64,000 bases of DNA, taken from the NCBI RefSeq assembly GCF_000766145.1, contig NZ_JNFB01000024.1, positions 216,315 to 280,314 of the forward strand, read 5' to 3'. The notes under the pieces are model-generated. The model was not told the DNA's origin, ran no database searches, and saw only the letters and a list, made by a program, of their open reading frames with translations. This DNA is from Paenilisteria newyorkensis (GTDB taxonomy: Bacteria > Bacillota > Bacilli > Lactobacillales > Listeriaceae). The translations under genes and the position numbers were made by a program. Positions 26,218 to 35,778 of this stretch are shown here, in pieces (position 1 is the stretch's first letter; the number at the start of each line of letters is the position of its first letter).

Positions 26218-29200
26218 ATGATGGTATTGAAGGAATTGGAAGATTCGAAATTTGTAGTGAAATCTGAAAGGGCGCGTGTTTCTTTTTTGAAAAGTGGGGA
26301 CATGTTTGCGGCGGATTTTGGCGCGGTGATGGTGAATCAGGTGTTGTCGAATGAAGTGGATGGTGCGCTGAACAATTTGTATTTACGTATTTTTAAGGGC
26401 GATGGGTCGATTGTTGCGGCGCCGTTGCTTGGTGTGAAATCTGGCAGTGTGTTCGCGGTTGGTGAGAAGCAGGTGAAGTGGACGGGGTGTTTTGAAGGAG
26501 TCTCGTATGAGGTTGTTTTCGCGCTGACGGATGCGGATTGCTGGTTCTGGGATGTGAGACTTTCTGGAAATGGTGAGACGGTGGACGTGATGTACGGGCA
26601 GGATTTGGGGCTCGCGAACATGGGGGCGCTTCAGGCGAATGAGGCTTATGTGGCGCAGTATGTGGATCACCGGGTTTTTGAGGCGGACGCGACGGGGTAC
26701 GTTGTTTGTTCGCGGCAAAATCAGGAGCAGGGTGCGGGTGTGTTTCCGTATTTGCAGCAGGGGTCGCTGACGCGGAATGTTGGTTTTGCGACGGACGGGA
26801 CGCAGTTTTTTGGACTTAGTTATAAGGCGACGGATGTGCCGGAGGTGTTGACGCAGGACGGGTTGGCGAACGAGATTTATCAGTATGAGTTTGCTTATAC
26901 GGCGCTTCAGGCGGAGCGGGTGACGTTGACGGCGGGTGAGAAGGCGCAGGTGGTGTTTTATGCGCTGTTCAAGGAGAGTCATGCGGAGGCGGTTCATGAG
27001 CTTGAGTACCTGGATGAGGTGCGTGCGGCTTGGGATGCGCTCGTTGTTGAGGATGCTTTTAGGACGGTGGACAAGGTTGCGAAACGTGAGGATATTGGGG
27101 TGGTATTGCAAACGCTTGATGTGACGGTGGCGGAGCTTGACGCGGATTATCCGGAGCGGTTTCAGGAGGAATGGGACGGGGATCGGTTGTTGTCATTCTT
27201 TACGGGGACGCATGAGCACGTGGTTTTGCGGGCCAAGGATTTGGATTTGGAGCGCTCGCATGGACATATTTTGTTTAGCGGGAATCAGTTGACGGTGGAC
27301 GTGCCGGTGCTGACGACGACGGCTTACATGTACGGGGTTTTCAATGCGCAGGTCGTGATTGGGAATACATCGATGAATAAAATGTTGACGAATGTGCGAA
27401 ACTTTTTAAATGTGCTGAAAACGTCGGGGCAACGGATTTACGTGAAGGTTGCGGATACATACCAGCTTTTGGGGATGCCTTCGCTGTTTGAGATGGGCTT
27501 TAATTCGGCAAAATGGGTGTATAAAACGCCGGCCGAGACGTTTGTTGTGACGCTGTTTACGACGGTGGATGGGGCGGATATGACGCTTCGGGTGTGTTCG
27601 GCGAGTGGCGCGGAGTATGCGTATTTGGTTACAAATCAGGTCATTGTGAATGAAAATGAGTATAAGGCGTCATTTAGTGCAGATCTGGACGGAAATTTGT
27701 TGCGATTTACGGTGGACGCGGCGGCGGTTCCGGCGAATGTGTATCCGGATTTGACGTACTTTATGCAGGTGACGGGTGCGGAGATGCGAGTGACGGATGC
27801 GACGCGGCTTGTGACGAATGTGCCGAGTGGTGCTGGGTCGCTTGTTGTGCTTGACTTGGATGCGACGAAGGAGTTCCAAATTCGGATTCAGGGGAATTTG
27901 GATGGTTCGGAGTTTGTGAATCGGGTGCAGGAATTGGACGTGGAGCGTGAGAAGTATCGGGCGCATTTTGCGGAAGTGATGCATGGGTTTGAGCTCTCGC
28001 AGAACGGGTTGCAGACGTCCGAGCTCAGGAAAGTGAACGCGCTGACTTGGTGGTATACGCATAACATGTTTGTGCATTATTTGGTGCCGCATGGCTTGGA
28101 GCAGTATGGTGGCGCGGCTTGGGGAACGCGAGATGTTTGCCAAGGCCCGATGGAGTATTTTATGGCGATGCAGCGCTACGATATTGTGAAGCAAATTTTG
28201 ACGCGGGTGTTTTCGCATCAGTTTGATGATGATGGTAATTGGCCGCAGTGGTTTATGTTTGATGGCTACGCGAATATTCAAGCTGCGGAAAGTCACGGGG
28301 ATGTGATTGTGTGGCCGCTGAAGGCTGTGAGTGATTATTTGCTGGCGACGAAGGATTATTCGATTTTGGATGTGGAAGTGCCTTATATGAGTCGCGCGAA
28401 TTTCACGTATACGGATTATTCGGAGACGATTTACCAGCATTTGAAAAAGGAAATTGGCTACATTACGGATCATTTCTTGTTTGAGACGCATTTGTCGTGT
28501 TATGGCGATGGGGACTGGGATGATACGTTGCAACCGCATGATGCGCAGCTGAAAAGTAATATGGCGAGTAGCTGGACGGTGGCGCTGACGTACCAAGCGA
28601 TGAAGCAGTTTTCGAAGGCTATCGAAACGGTTGACCCGGAGAAGGCTAGTGAGCTGGATGCGCTTGTGACGGGGATTGAGGCGGATTTTAATAAGTACAT
28701 TTTGTCTACGGATATTATTCCAGGGTTTGTGTATATGGAAAATCCGGAGCATGTGGAGTTGATGATTCACCCGACGGATCGGAAAACGGGGATTCAGTAT
28801 CGCTTGTTGCCGATGACGCGGAGTATGATTGGGGAATTGTTGACGCCGGATCAGGCGGAGGCGCATTTCCAGTTGATTAAGCGGGAGTTGCAATGTCCGG
28901 ACGGGGTGCGATTGATGAATCGACCTGCGACGTATCAAGGCGGCGTGAGTACGAACTTTAAGCGTGCGGAACAGGCGGCGAATTTTGGGCGTGAGGTTGG
29001 TTTGCAGTATGTTCATGCGCATATTCGGTTCACGGAGGCGATGGCGAAACTCGGGAAGAAAGAGGAGGCTTGGCATGCGCTGGACGTGATTAATCCGATT
29101 AATTTGAAGGATGTGGTGCCAAATGCGGCGCGTCGCCAGAGCAATGCGTATTTCAGTAGTTCGGATGGCAAATTCAAGACGCGATATGAGGCGCAGGAAC

Positions 29201-29577
29201 AGTTTGATAAGCTGAAAACGGGCGATGTAACGGTAAAAGGTGGCTGGCGGATTTATTCGAGTGGTCCGGGGATTTATTTGAATCAGCTGATTGCGAATGT
29301 GCTTGGTGTCCGCGTGGTTGGTGAGGATTTACTGCTCGATCCGGTGTTAATGGATAATCTGGATGGGCTGGAATTTAGCTTTAGTTTTGCTGGGAAACCG
29401 GTGAAATTCTGCTATCATTTGGCGGATAACGCGCGCCGTTATGTGTTGGTTAATGGGAAAGAAGTGCCGAGCGTGCGGTCGCATAATCGTTACCGTGAAG
29501 GAGGGATGCGGATTTCGAAGTGTGATCTAGAGGTGATGCTTCGTGCGGATGATAATGTTATTTCGATTTATGTTTAA
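26218..29577 (+). CDS. GH94 phosphorylase, probable 1,2-beta-oligoglucan phosphorylase
   Basis: 1119 residues, ribosome site gaggga 9 bases before the ATG. The C-terminal (alpha/alpha)6 barrel has GH94 features: WWYTHNMFVHYLVPHGLEQYGG, the CQGPMEYFMAMQR segment, and GDGDWDD at residues 763-769, which holds the likely general acid. Cellobiose phosphorylases are about 800 residues; the larger size and N-terminal beta-sandwiches fit 1,2-beta-oligoglucan phosphorylases such as Lin1839 of Listeria innocua, which split beta-1,2-glucans with phosphate into glucose-1-phosphate and shorter chains in the cytoplasm. No signal peptide is present. It heads an operon with binding proteins and permeases, as in L. 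innocua. Codons end in G to an unusual degree, which produces long false frames on the other strand. Confidence 0.85.
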   Translation: MMVLKELEDSKFVVKSERARVSFLKSGDMFAADFGAVMVNQVLSNEVDGALNNLYLRIFKGDGSIVAAPLLGVKSGSVFAVGEKQVKWTGCFEGVSYEVVFALTDADCWFWDVRLSGNGETVDVMYGQDLGLANMGALQANEAYVAQYVDHRVFEADATGYVVCSRQNQEQGAGVFPYLQQGSLTRNVGFATDGTQFFGLSYKATDVPEVLTQDGLANEIYQYEFAYTALQAERVTLTAGEKAQVVFYALFKESHAEAVHELEYLDEVRAAWDALVVEDAFRTVDKVAKREDIGVVLQTLDVTVAELDADYPERFQEEWDGDRLLSFFTGTHEHVVLRAKDLDLERSHGHILFSGNQLTVDVPVLTTTAYMYGVFNAQVVIGNTSMNKMLTNVRNFLNVLKTSGQRIYVKVADTYQLLGMPSLFEMGFNSAKWVYKTPAETFVVTLFTTVDGADMTLRVCSASGAEYAYLVTNQVIVNENEYKASFSADLDGNLLRFTVDAAAVPANVYPDLTYFMQVTGAEMRVTDATRLVTNVPSGAGSLVVLDLDATKEFQIRIQGNLDGSEFVNRVQELDVEREKYRAHFAEVMHGFELSQNGLQTSELRKVNALTWWYTHNMFVHYLVPHGLEQYGGAAWGTRDVCQGPMEYFMAMQRYDIVKQILTRVFSHQFDDDGNWPQWFMFDGYANIQAAESHGDVIVWPLKAVSDYLLATKDYSILDVEVPYMSRANFTYTDYSETIYQHLKKEIGYITDHFLFETHLSCYGDGDWDDTLQPHDAQLKSNMASSWTVALTYQAMKQFSKAIETVDPEKASELDALVTGIEADFNKYILSTDIIPGFVYMENPEHVELMIHPTDRKTGIQYRLLPMTRSMIGELLTPDQAEAHFQLIKRELQCPDGVRLMNRPATYQGGVSTNFKRAEQAANFGREVGLQYVHAHIRFTEAMAKLGKKEEAWHALDVINPINLKDVVPNAARRQSNAYFSSSDGKFKTRYEAQEQFDKLKTGDVTVKGGWRIYSSGPGIYLNQLIANVLGVRVVGEDLLLDPVLMDNLDGLEFSFSFAGKPVKFCYHLADNARRYVLVNGKEVPSVRSHNRYREGGMRISKCDLEVMLRADDNVISIYV

Positions 29578-29593
29578 TTTTTAACAAAAAATA

Positions 29594-29603
29594 AAAACGT
29601 TTC
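29594..29603 (+). promoter_or_regulatory. Operator-like copy of the AAACGTTTC motif
   Basis: AAAACGTTTC shares nine of ten bases with the palindrome at 25996 and lies 19 bases before the binding-protein start. It hints at an internal control point within the operon. Confidence 0.35.
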
Positions 29604-29622
29604 TATAAAAAGGAGAGCTTAG

Positions 29623-31005
29623 ATGATGAAAAAGTGGATGAAGTGGACGGTTACTGCAATGGCAACGGTTGGACTTGGTGTTTTGCTGACGGGTTGCGGC
29701 GGTGCGAAGGATGATGCGGCAGATGCGGATACGGAGAAAATCGAGCTGAAGTATGCGAACTGGAATTTGGGGACGGAAAGTGATAAGAATATTGAGCGTC
29801 GGATGATTGATGCATACAACAAGGCGCATAAAGATGTAAAAATCGTGATTGATAAGAGCATTACGGGGGATGATTATCAAGGTTCGCTCACGACGGCGGC
29901 TAGCGCGGGGGAATTGCCGGATGTGTTTATGATTAATGATATTCCGAATAGCTATAAAAACGATTGGTTGCTTGATTTGACGAAAATGACGGCGGATGAT
30001 AAGGATTTTGCGTCGATTTCAGATGAGATTAAGAGCACGACGAAGGTGAATGATGCGGTTGTTGCGATGCCTTTTGCGAAACATATTCTTGGTTATTACG
30101 TGAATAAGGATATTTTGGATGAGCTGAATCTGGATGTTCCGGAGCAGGGAATTAGCATTGCGGACTTTGTGAAAAATGTGAAGGCGGCGACGAATCTGGA
30201 TAAGAATATTGTCGGCACGGACTCGGCACAGGCAATGATTGACTGGTATCCTGGTGCGGTCAATAAGGACATGGGCTGGTTCACTTTCACGGATGGCAAA
30301 TTTGCGCTGGACGGTAAAGAAATGGTTGCTGGCATGAACGCGGTGAAGGATTTGACGACGAATGGTTATTCGTACAATGATTTGACGGCGGAGCAAAAGG
30401 AAAAAATGAGCGCGGATGACTCTGGTGCTGCGTTTAAGGCGGGACAAATTGCGTTTTATTATAACGGGACGTATATGAATGCTGATTTGCAAAAGAATGC
30501 AGATTTCAATTTTGAGTTTATCGGTTTGCCGGGTGGTCGTAATGCGATTGTGAATGATTATTTGGGCATTTCGAAGAGCACGAAGCACGCGAAAGAGGCG
30601 TATGAATTCGCGAAATACATGTCTTATGGGAAAAAAGGTTTTATGGAACGAATGGCGATTTCTGAGAAGAATGGTTTGGAGTTGAGCTCACTGCCGATCA
30701 CGGATGATAAAGAAGTGACGGATAAGTATTGGGAATTGGTGACGGTTCCTGGTGTGCAAACGGCGAATGAGAACTTGGCGAACGCGATGTTTGATCCGAC
30801 GAAGGTCGTGCCGGGCTATATTCAAGCGCGTTTTGAGGCTCCGACTGGTCTGAAGATTGGTGATGAGGAGAATGCGAATATTTGGTACGCGATTAATGAG
30901 GCGGCAAAGGGCACGATTAATTACCAGGATTACGCGAAACAGTTGCAGGAGCTAGCGCAGAAATCGTATGACGAAGCGGCGGCCGCGATGAATAATAGCA
31001 AATAA
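29623..31005 (+). CDS. Solute-binding lipoprotein of a sugar ABC importer (CUT1)
   Basis: 460 residues, ribosome site aaaaggagag. Signal with lipobox LLTGC (Cys near residue 25). The mature part has the family 1 extracellular binding-protein pattern: LKYANWNLG near the start, TAASAGELPDVFMIND, YYVNKDILDELNLDVP and AFKAGQIAFYYNGTYM. The position after the GH94 gene equals that of the sophorose/beta-1,2-glucooligosaccharide-binding protein Lin1841, so the likely ligand is a beta-1,2-glucooligosaccharide (inference). Held on the outer membrane face, it would deliver sugar to a permease pair encoded downstream. Confidence 0.88.
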   Translation: MMKKWMKWTVTAMATVGLGVLLTGCGGAKDDAADADTEKIELKYANWNLGTESDKNIERRMIDAYNKAHKDVKIVIDKSITGDDYQGSLTTAASAGELPDVFMINDIPNSYKNDWLLDLTKMTADDKDFASISDEIKSTTKVNDAVVAMPFAKHILGYYVNKDILDELNLDVPEQGISIADFVKNVKAATNLDKNIVGTDSAQAMIDWYPGAVNKDMGWFTFTDGKFALDGKEMVAGMNAVKDLTTNGYSYNDLTAEQKEKMSADDSGAAFKAGQIAFYYNGTYMNADLQKNADFNFEFIGLPGGRNAIVNDYLGISKSTKHAKEAYEFAKYMSYGKKGFMERMAISEKNGLELSSLPITDDKEVTDKYWELVTVPGVQTANENLANAMFDPTKVVPGYIQARFEAPTGLKIGDEENANIWYAINEAAKGTINYQDYAKQLQELAQKSYDEAAAAMNNSK

Positions 31006-31024
31006 CGGGAGACAGAGAGGATAG

Positions 31025-33976
31025 ATGATGTTGAAAGCGAGACTTATGAAGAGTTTAATGGTGGTCATGATGATTGCCTCTATTGTCCCAACGCCGAGTG
31101 TATTGTCTGTTGCTGCCACGAATGATTCATCATCTGAAAACGCGATTATGGAGCCTGCTTACGGGCAGGTTCTGGCGTCGTGGAAGAAAAGCGTGAAGGA
31201 CGCCGAGCTTTATACGAATGAGATGATGCCGAGTTCTTTTGAGAAGGCAACGTTGACGGGGGATACGCATGGTTACGCGGAGCGGGAAGTGGCGACGCTT
31301 GCTGGTGGAGATAGTGTGACGATTGATGTGACGGTGCCGGAGGACGGGCTTTATACGATTGGTTTTGATTATTATAAGCTGAATGATGGGTTGATAAATC
31401 CGGAACTTTCGATTGCGGTTGCTGGGAAGTTCCCATTTTATGAGAGCCGTCGGATTATTGCGCCGACGATTTGGAAGAATAAGACGGCAAAATTTGAGAC
31501 GAATAAGTATGGAAATGAGCTGATTCCGGAGCAGGTGGCTGTGGCGAAATGGCAGACGGGAATGGCGGAGGACCCGAATTATTTGGAAGGGGAGCCGTTG
31601 CGGTATTTTTTGAAGAAGGGTCGGAATGAGTTGACGCTTACGAATACGGCGGGTGCGATGTTGCTCGGGAATGTTCGGGTGGAGTCGCCGATTCAGACGC
31701 CGGATTATGCGGATTATCGGGAGCAGCACAAGGATGCGGAGTCGCCGCGGGAGTTGTTGACGTATGAGGCGGAGAAGCCAAAAACGAAGAATAATTCGTA
31801 TACGCGACCGGTTGCGAAAAAGGATATTAGTGTGGAGCCTTATGATACGAAACGGTTATTGCTGAATACGCTGGGCGGGGATTCGTGGCAGTCGAGTGGG
31901 CAGAGCGTGACATATTCTGTGAAGGTGCCGGAGAGTGGGAGGTATCAGCTGAGCTTCAAGGTTTTGCAGGAGGATAAACCGAATTCGCCGGTGTTTCGGA
32001 CGGTGAAAGTGGATGGTGCGGTGCCGTTCGCGGAGTTGGCGCATTATCGGTTTGATCCGGTGGCGAAATGGGAGAATCAGACGCTTAGTGGCAAGGACGG
32101 GAAGCCGTTTGAGGTTTATTTGGAAGCGGGGAAACATGATTTGACGTTGGTTGCGGATGCATCGCCTGTTGCGCCGATTATTTTGGATTTGAAGGCGATG
32201 ATGCTTGAGGTCGGTGATTTGGGATTGTCGGTGAAGAAGTTGACGGGGAATCAGCCGGATGCTGCGCGTGATTGGAAATTGGAGGAGTATTTGCCGAATG
32301 TGACGAAGCAGTTTGACGGGTGGATCGCGACGCTTAAGGCGGATCAGAAGGCGCTTGCTGAGGTGTACGGTGAATCGGCGAAGCGTTCGACGGAGGGCGT
32401 GTCTTTGGCGCTGATCATGGATAAATTGAAAAAATTGAAGGCGGAACCTGATAAAATTCCGACGCGGTTAAGTGAGTTGTCGGAAGGGTCGAGTTCGGTG
32501 ACGCAGGCTTTAGGGGATTTACAATCTACACTTGAAAAGCAGCCGCTGTTGATGGATCGGTTTTATGTGCATGATGGGAAGGCGGATTTGCCGAATGCGA
32601 GGGCTAGCTTTTTGAAGAAATTTGGCAGTAAGTCGAAGGAGTTCTTTGCGTCCTTTACACAGGATACATATAGTACGACGGATGTGGATGCGGACACGAT
32701 TGAGGTTTGGGTGTCGCGCTCGCAGCAGTATGTTGAATTGATGCAAAATATGGCGGATAGCACATTTACGAAAAAGACTGGAAAGAAAGTCAAGTTTTCG
32801 GTGATGCCAAACGAGCAAAAACTGATTTTGGCGAATTCGGGGAATCAGCAGCCGGACGTGGCGCTTGGGGTTAGTGTTGGAACGCCTTACGAGCTCGCGA
32901 TTCGTGGTGCGGCAACGGATTTGACGCAGTTTACGGATTTTAAAGAGGTGATTCGGAATTTTTCGCCGGGCGCGTTTATGCCGATGATGGTGGATAACAA
33001 GGTGTATGCTTTGCCGGAGACGCAGGATTTTTATGTGCAGTTTTATCGGAAGGATATTTTGAATAAGTTGAAAATTCCTGTGCCGGATACGTGGAATGAT
33101 GTGACGGGGATTTTGCCGGAGTTGCAGCGAAATGGGTTGAGTTATTTTGTGCCGTTGTCGGGCTCGGCGGGCTCGAAACCGTTCATGTTTACCGCACCGT
33201 TTATTTATCAGTTTGGTGGGGATTTGTATGCGAAGGATGGGATGAGTGCAGCGATTGACTCGGAGGAATCGGTTGCGGGGCTTAAGTTTATGACGGATTT
33301 GTATTCGCTTTATAGTGTGCCGCTGCAGGTGCCAAACTTTTATCATTCGTTCCGTTATGGGACGCTGCCGGTCGGGATTTCGAATTTTGAGACGTATGTG
33401 AAATTGATGTCGGCGGCGCCTGAGATTGCGAATTCGTGGGATATTGCGGTGCATCCGGGTGTTCCGCAGCAAGATGGATCGGTGTCGCGATGGGCTACTG
33501 GTTCGGGGCAGTCGGCGATGATTTTTGATAAGAGTAAGAAGCAGGATGAGTCGTGGGAATTGTTGAAGTGGTGGATGTCAACGAAGACGCAGAGCGATTT
33601 TGCGACGAATTTGCAGACGATTTATGGTCCGGAATATATGTGGAATACGGCAAATTTGGAGGCGTTTAAGGAATTGCCTTGGCCCGAGAAGCATAAGGAG
33701 GTTATTTTGGAGCAGTGGAAGTATTTGAAGGAGGTTCCGAAAACGCCGGGATCGTACATGTTGGAGCGGGAGATTAGTAATGTGTGGACGGATACGGTGT
33801 TTTACGGTGCGAATATTCGGGCTGCGGTGGATTCGAGTAGCATTATTGTAGACCGGGAAATCAGGCGAAAAATGGAAGAGTTTGGTTATATGAAGGATGG
33901 AAAAGTGGTAAAACCTTATATTGTTCCACAAATGGAGACGGTGGAAGATTGGATGAAAACAGATGAGAAAAAATAG
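31025..33976 (+). CDS. Large secreted solute-binding protein with N-terminal carbohydrate-binding-like domains
   Basis: 983 residues. A signal peptide (to about residue 32) without a lipobox cysteine, so it is not lipidated. Two beta-sandwich domains like CBM6/35 modules follow (about residues 50-230 and 240-395: [39 protein letters not shown]). A helical linker precedes a family 1 binding domain from about residue 558 ([14 protein letters not shown] start, KQQPDVALG region, [33 protein letters not shown]). It is twice the size of a normal binding protein. It overlaps the permease gene by 14 bases. It may hold large glucans at the surface and pass them to a permease. Its retention on the cell is unexplained. 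Confidence 0.85.
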   Translation: MMLKARLMKSLMVVMMIASIVPTPSVLSVAATNDSSSENAIMEPAYGQVLASWKKSVKDAELYTNEMMPSSFEKATLTGDTHGYAEREVATLAGGDSVTIDVTVPEDGLYTIGFDYYKLNDGLINPELSIAVAGKFPFYESRRIIAPTIWKNKTAKFETNKYGNELIPEQVAVAKWQTGMAEDPNYLEGEPLRYFLKKGRNELTLTNTAGAMLLGNVRVESPIQTPDYADYREQHKDAESPRELLTYEAEKPKTKNNSYTRPVAKKDISVEPYDTKRLLLNTLGGDSWQSSGQSVTYSVKVPESGRYQLSFKVLQEDKPNSPVFRTVKVDGAVPFAELAHYRFDPVAKWENQTLSGKDGKPFEVYLEAGKHDLTLVADASPVAPIILDLKAMMLEVGDLGLSVKKLTGNQPDAARDWKLEEYLPNVTKQFDGWIATLKADQKALAEVYGESAKRSTEGVSLALIMDKLKKLKAEPDKIPTRLSELSEGSSSVTQALGDLQSTLEKQPLLMDRFYVHDGKADLPNARASFLKKFGSKSKEFFASFTQDTYSTTDVDADTIEVWVSRSQQYVELMQNMADSTFTKKTGKKVKFSVMPNEQKLILANSGNQQPDVALGVSVGTPYELAIRGAATDLTQFTDFKEVIRNFSPGAFMPMMVDNKVYALPETQDFYVQFYRKDILNKLKIPVPDTWNDVTGILPELQRNGLSYFVPLSGSAGSKPFMFTAPFIYQFGGDLYAKDGMSAAIDSEESVAGLKFMTDLYSLYSVPLQVPNFYHSFRYGTLPVGISNFETYVKLMSAAPEIANSWDIAVHPGVPQQDGSVSRWATGSGQSAMIFDKSKKQDESWELLKWWMSTKTQSDFATNLQTIYGPEYMWNTANLEAFKELPWPEKHKEVILEQWKYLKEVPKTPGSYMLEREISNVWTDTVFYGANIRAAVDSSSIIVDREIRRKMEEFGYMKDGKVVKPYIVPQMETVEDWMKTDEKK

Positions 33977-34865
33977 TGGATATTGGATTGGGATGTTTGG
34001 TACGGTTGCGTTCTTGTCACCTTACTTTATCATGTTCTTTACGTTTATTGTGGTGCCGGTTTTGGTCGCGATTCTGCTTTCGTTTACGTATTTTAATTCG
34101 ATTGAGTTTCCGACGTTTATTGGGCTGAAAAATTATGTGAGTTTGTTGACGCAGGATGCTGTTTTTATGCAGTATGTGTTGCCGAATACGTTGAAATTTT
34201 CGCTGATTGTGGGTCCTGGCGGGTATTTGTTGTCATTTTTGACGGCATGGTTATTGGCGCAGATTCCGCACAAGCCGCGGACGTTTTTGGCGCTGATTAT
34301 GTATACGCCTTCGATGACTGCGGGTGTAGCGATGACGGTTTTATGGGCGATTATTTTTAGTGGGAATGCGTCGGGGTATATCAACAGTATTTTGTTGCGG
34401 TTGAATCTGATTGTGGAACCGATTCAGTTTTTGCAGTCGCCGGATTATTTGATGAATATTATGATTGTGGTTTCGCTCTGGAGTAGTATGGGTGTGGGGT
34501 TCTTGGCGATGTTGTCGGGGATTTTGAACATCAATCCGGAGGTGTATGAGGCGGCGTATATTGATGGAATTAAGAACCGTTTTCAGGAGATTATTTATAT
34601 TACGATTCCGTCAATGAAGCCGCAGATGTTGTTTGGCGCGGTGATGGCAGTTGTGGGGACGTTTCAGGCGGGGGCCATTGGTGTGGCGCTTTCTGGGACG
34701 AATCCGACGCCACAATATGCGGGGCAGTTGATGGTGAATCATATTGATGATTATGGTTTTATTCGGTATGAAATGGGTTACGCGGCGGCGATTTCGGTGT
34801 TATTGCTCGTGATTGTGTACTTGTTTTCGCGCGTGGCAATGAAGTTATTTGGTGAAAAAAGTTAA
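33963..34865 (+). CDS. Sugar ABC importer permease (MalF/UgpA type), pair 1
   Basis: 300 residues, six predicted membrane helices. The EAA loop that contacts the ATPase is visible as [18 protein letters not shown] followed by IPSMKP. It overlaps the large binding-protein gene by 14 bases and is 16 bp before its partner. With the next gene it forms one heterodimeric CUT1 channel. Confidence 0.92.
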   Translation: MRKNSGYWIGMFGTVAFLSPYFIMFFTFIVVPVLVAILLSFTYFNSIEFPTFIGLKNYVSLLTQDAVFMQYVLPNTLKFSLIVGPGGYLLSFLTAWLLAQIPHKPRTFLALIMYTPSMTAGVAMTVLWAIIFSGNASGYINSILLRLNLIVEPIQFLQSPDYLMNIMIVVSLWSSMGVGFLAMLSGILNINPEVYEAAYIDGIKNRFQEIIYITIPSMKPQMLFGAVMAVVGTFQAGAIGVALSGTNPTPQYAGQLMVNHIDDYGFIRYEMGYAAAISVLLLVIVYLFSRVAMKLFGEKS

Positions 34866-34881
34866 AGAGGGGGAATGATGA

Positions 34882-35757
34882 ATGGCTTCTTTTCAAGGGA
34901 CGCAGATCAATCCGAAAAAGTTTCATAAGAGTCAGTTGAAGTTTTATGCGCTGCTCATTCCGATTGCGATTATTATGGGTTTGCCGCTGATTTATATTTT
35001 TAATCATGCGTTTAAGCCACTGGATGAGTTGTTTGCTTATCCGCCGCGCTTTTTCGTACAGAAACCAACGATGCAAAATTTTACGGATTTGTTTAATAGT
35101 GCGAATTTGGGGGCAACTCCGATGGCGCGGTATTTGTTTAATAGTATTGTCGTGAGTTTATCGGTGATGGGGCTGACGATTGTGGTGAGCACGATGGCGG
35201 GTTATGTGTTGTCGAAAAAGCAGTTTCGGGCGAAAAAAGTGCTTTTTGAGATGAATACGTTGGCGTTGATGTTTGTGTCGATTGCGGTCGCGATTCCGAA
35301 GTATATTGTGATTGAAAAATTGGGATTGATTGATAGTTTTTGGGTGCATATCTTGCCGATGTTGGCGCTCCCGGTCGGGCTGTTTTTGGTGAAGCAGTTT
35401 GTGGATCAGATTCCGGATGAGCTGATTGAGGCGGCGAAAATGGACGGGGCGAATGATTTTCAGGTGTATTGGAAGGTTATTTTGCCGATGATTAAGCCGG
35501 CGATCGCGACGGTTTCGATTTTAGCTTTTCAGGCGGCTTGGAATAATGTGGAGGCCTCGGATTTATATATTAATAATGAAAACTTGAAGACTTTTGCCTT
35601 TTATATGAGTACGTTGACATCGACGCAAGGGAATACGGTGGCGGGACAAGGGATTACGGCTGCGGCGACGTTGTTGATGTTTATTCCGAACTTGATCATC
35701 TTTATCTTTATGCAAAAACAAGTGATGGATACGATGGCTCATTCGGGTATTAAATAG
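34882..35757 (+). CDS. Sugar ABC importer permease (MalG/UgpE type), pair 1
   Basis: 291 residues with six helices and the EAA loop [15 protein letters not shown] with [10 protein letters not shown] at 34882 is placed 7 bases behind agaggggga; the two earlier ATG triplets are out of frame. Partner of the preceding permease. Confidence 0.92.
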   Translation: MASFQGTQINPKKFHKSQLKFYALLIPIAIIMGLPLIYIFNHAFKPLDELFAYPPRFFVQKPTMQNFTDLFNSANLGATPMARYLFNSIVVSLSVMGLTIVVSTMAGYVLSKKQFRAKKVLFEMNTLALMFVSIAVAIPKYIVIEKLGLIDSFWVHILPMLALPVGLFLVKQFVDQIPDELIEAAKMDGANDFQVYWKVILPMIKPAIATVSILAFQAAWNNVEASDLYINNENLKTFAFYMSTLTSTQGNTVAGQGITAAATLLMFIPNLIIFIFMQKQVMDTMAHSGIK

Positions 35758-35778
35758 CGGCAGAGAGCGAGGAAATCA

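Noticed and set aside
27670..29076. 468-codon open frame on the minus strand opposite the GH94 gene
   Set aside because: Arg/His/Leu-rich, no domain or ribosome site; it is a mirror of the G-ending codon bias of the real gene. The same holds for other long minus-strand frames in 26-43 kb.
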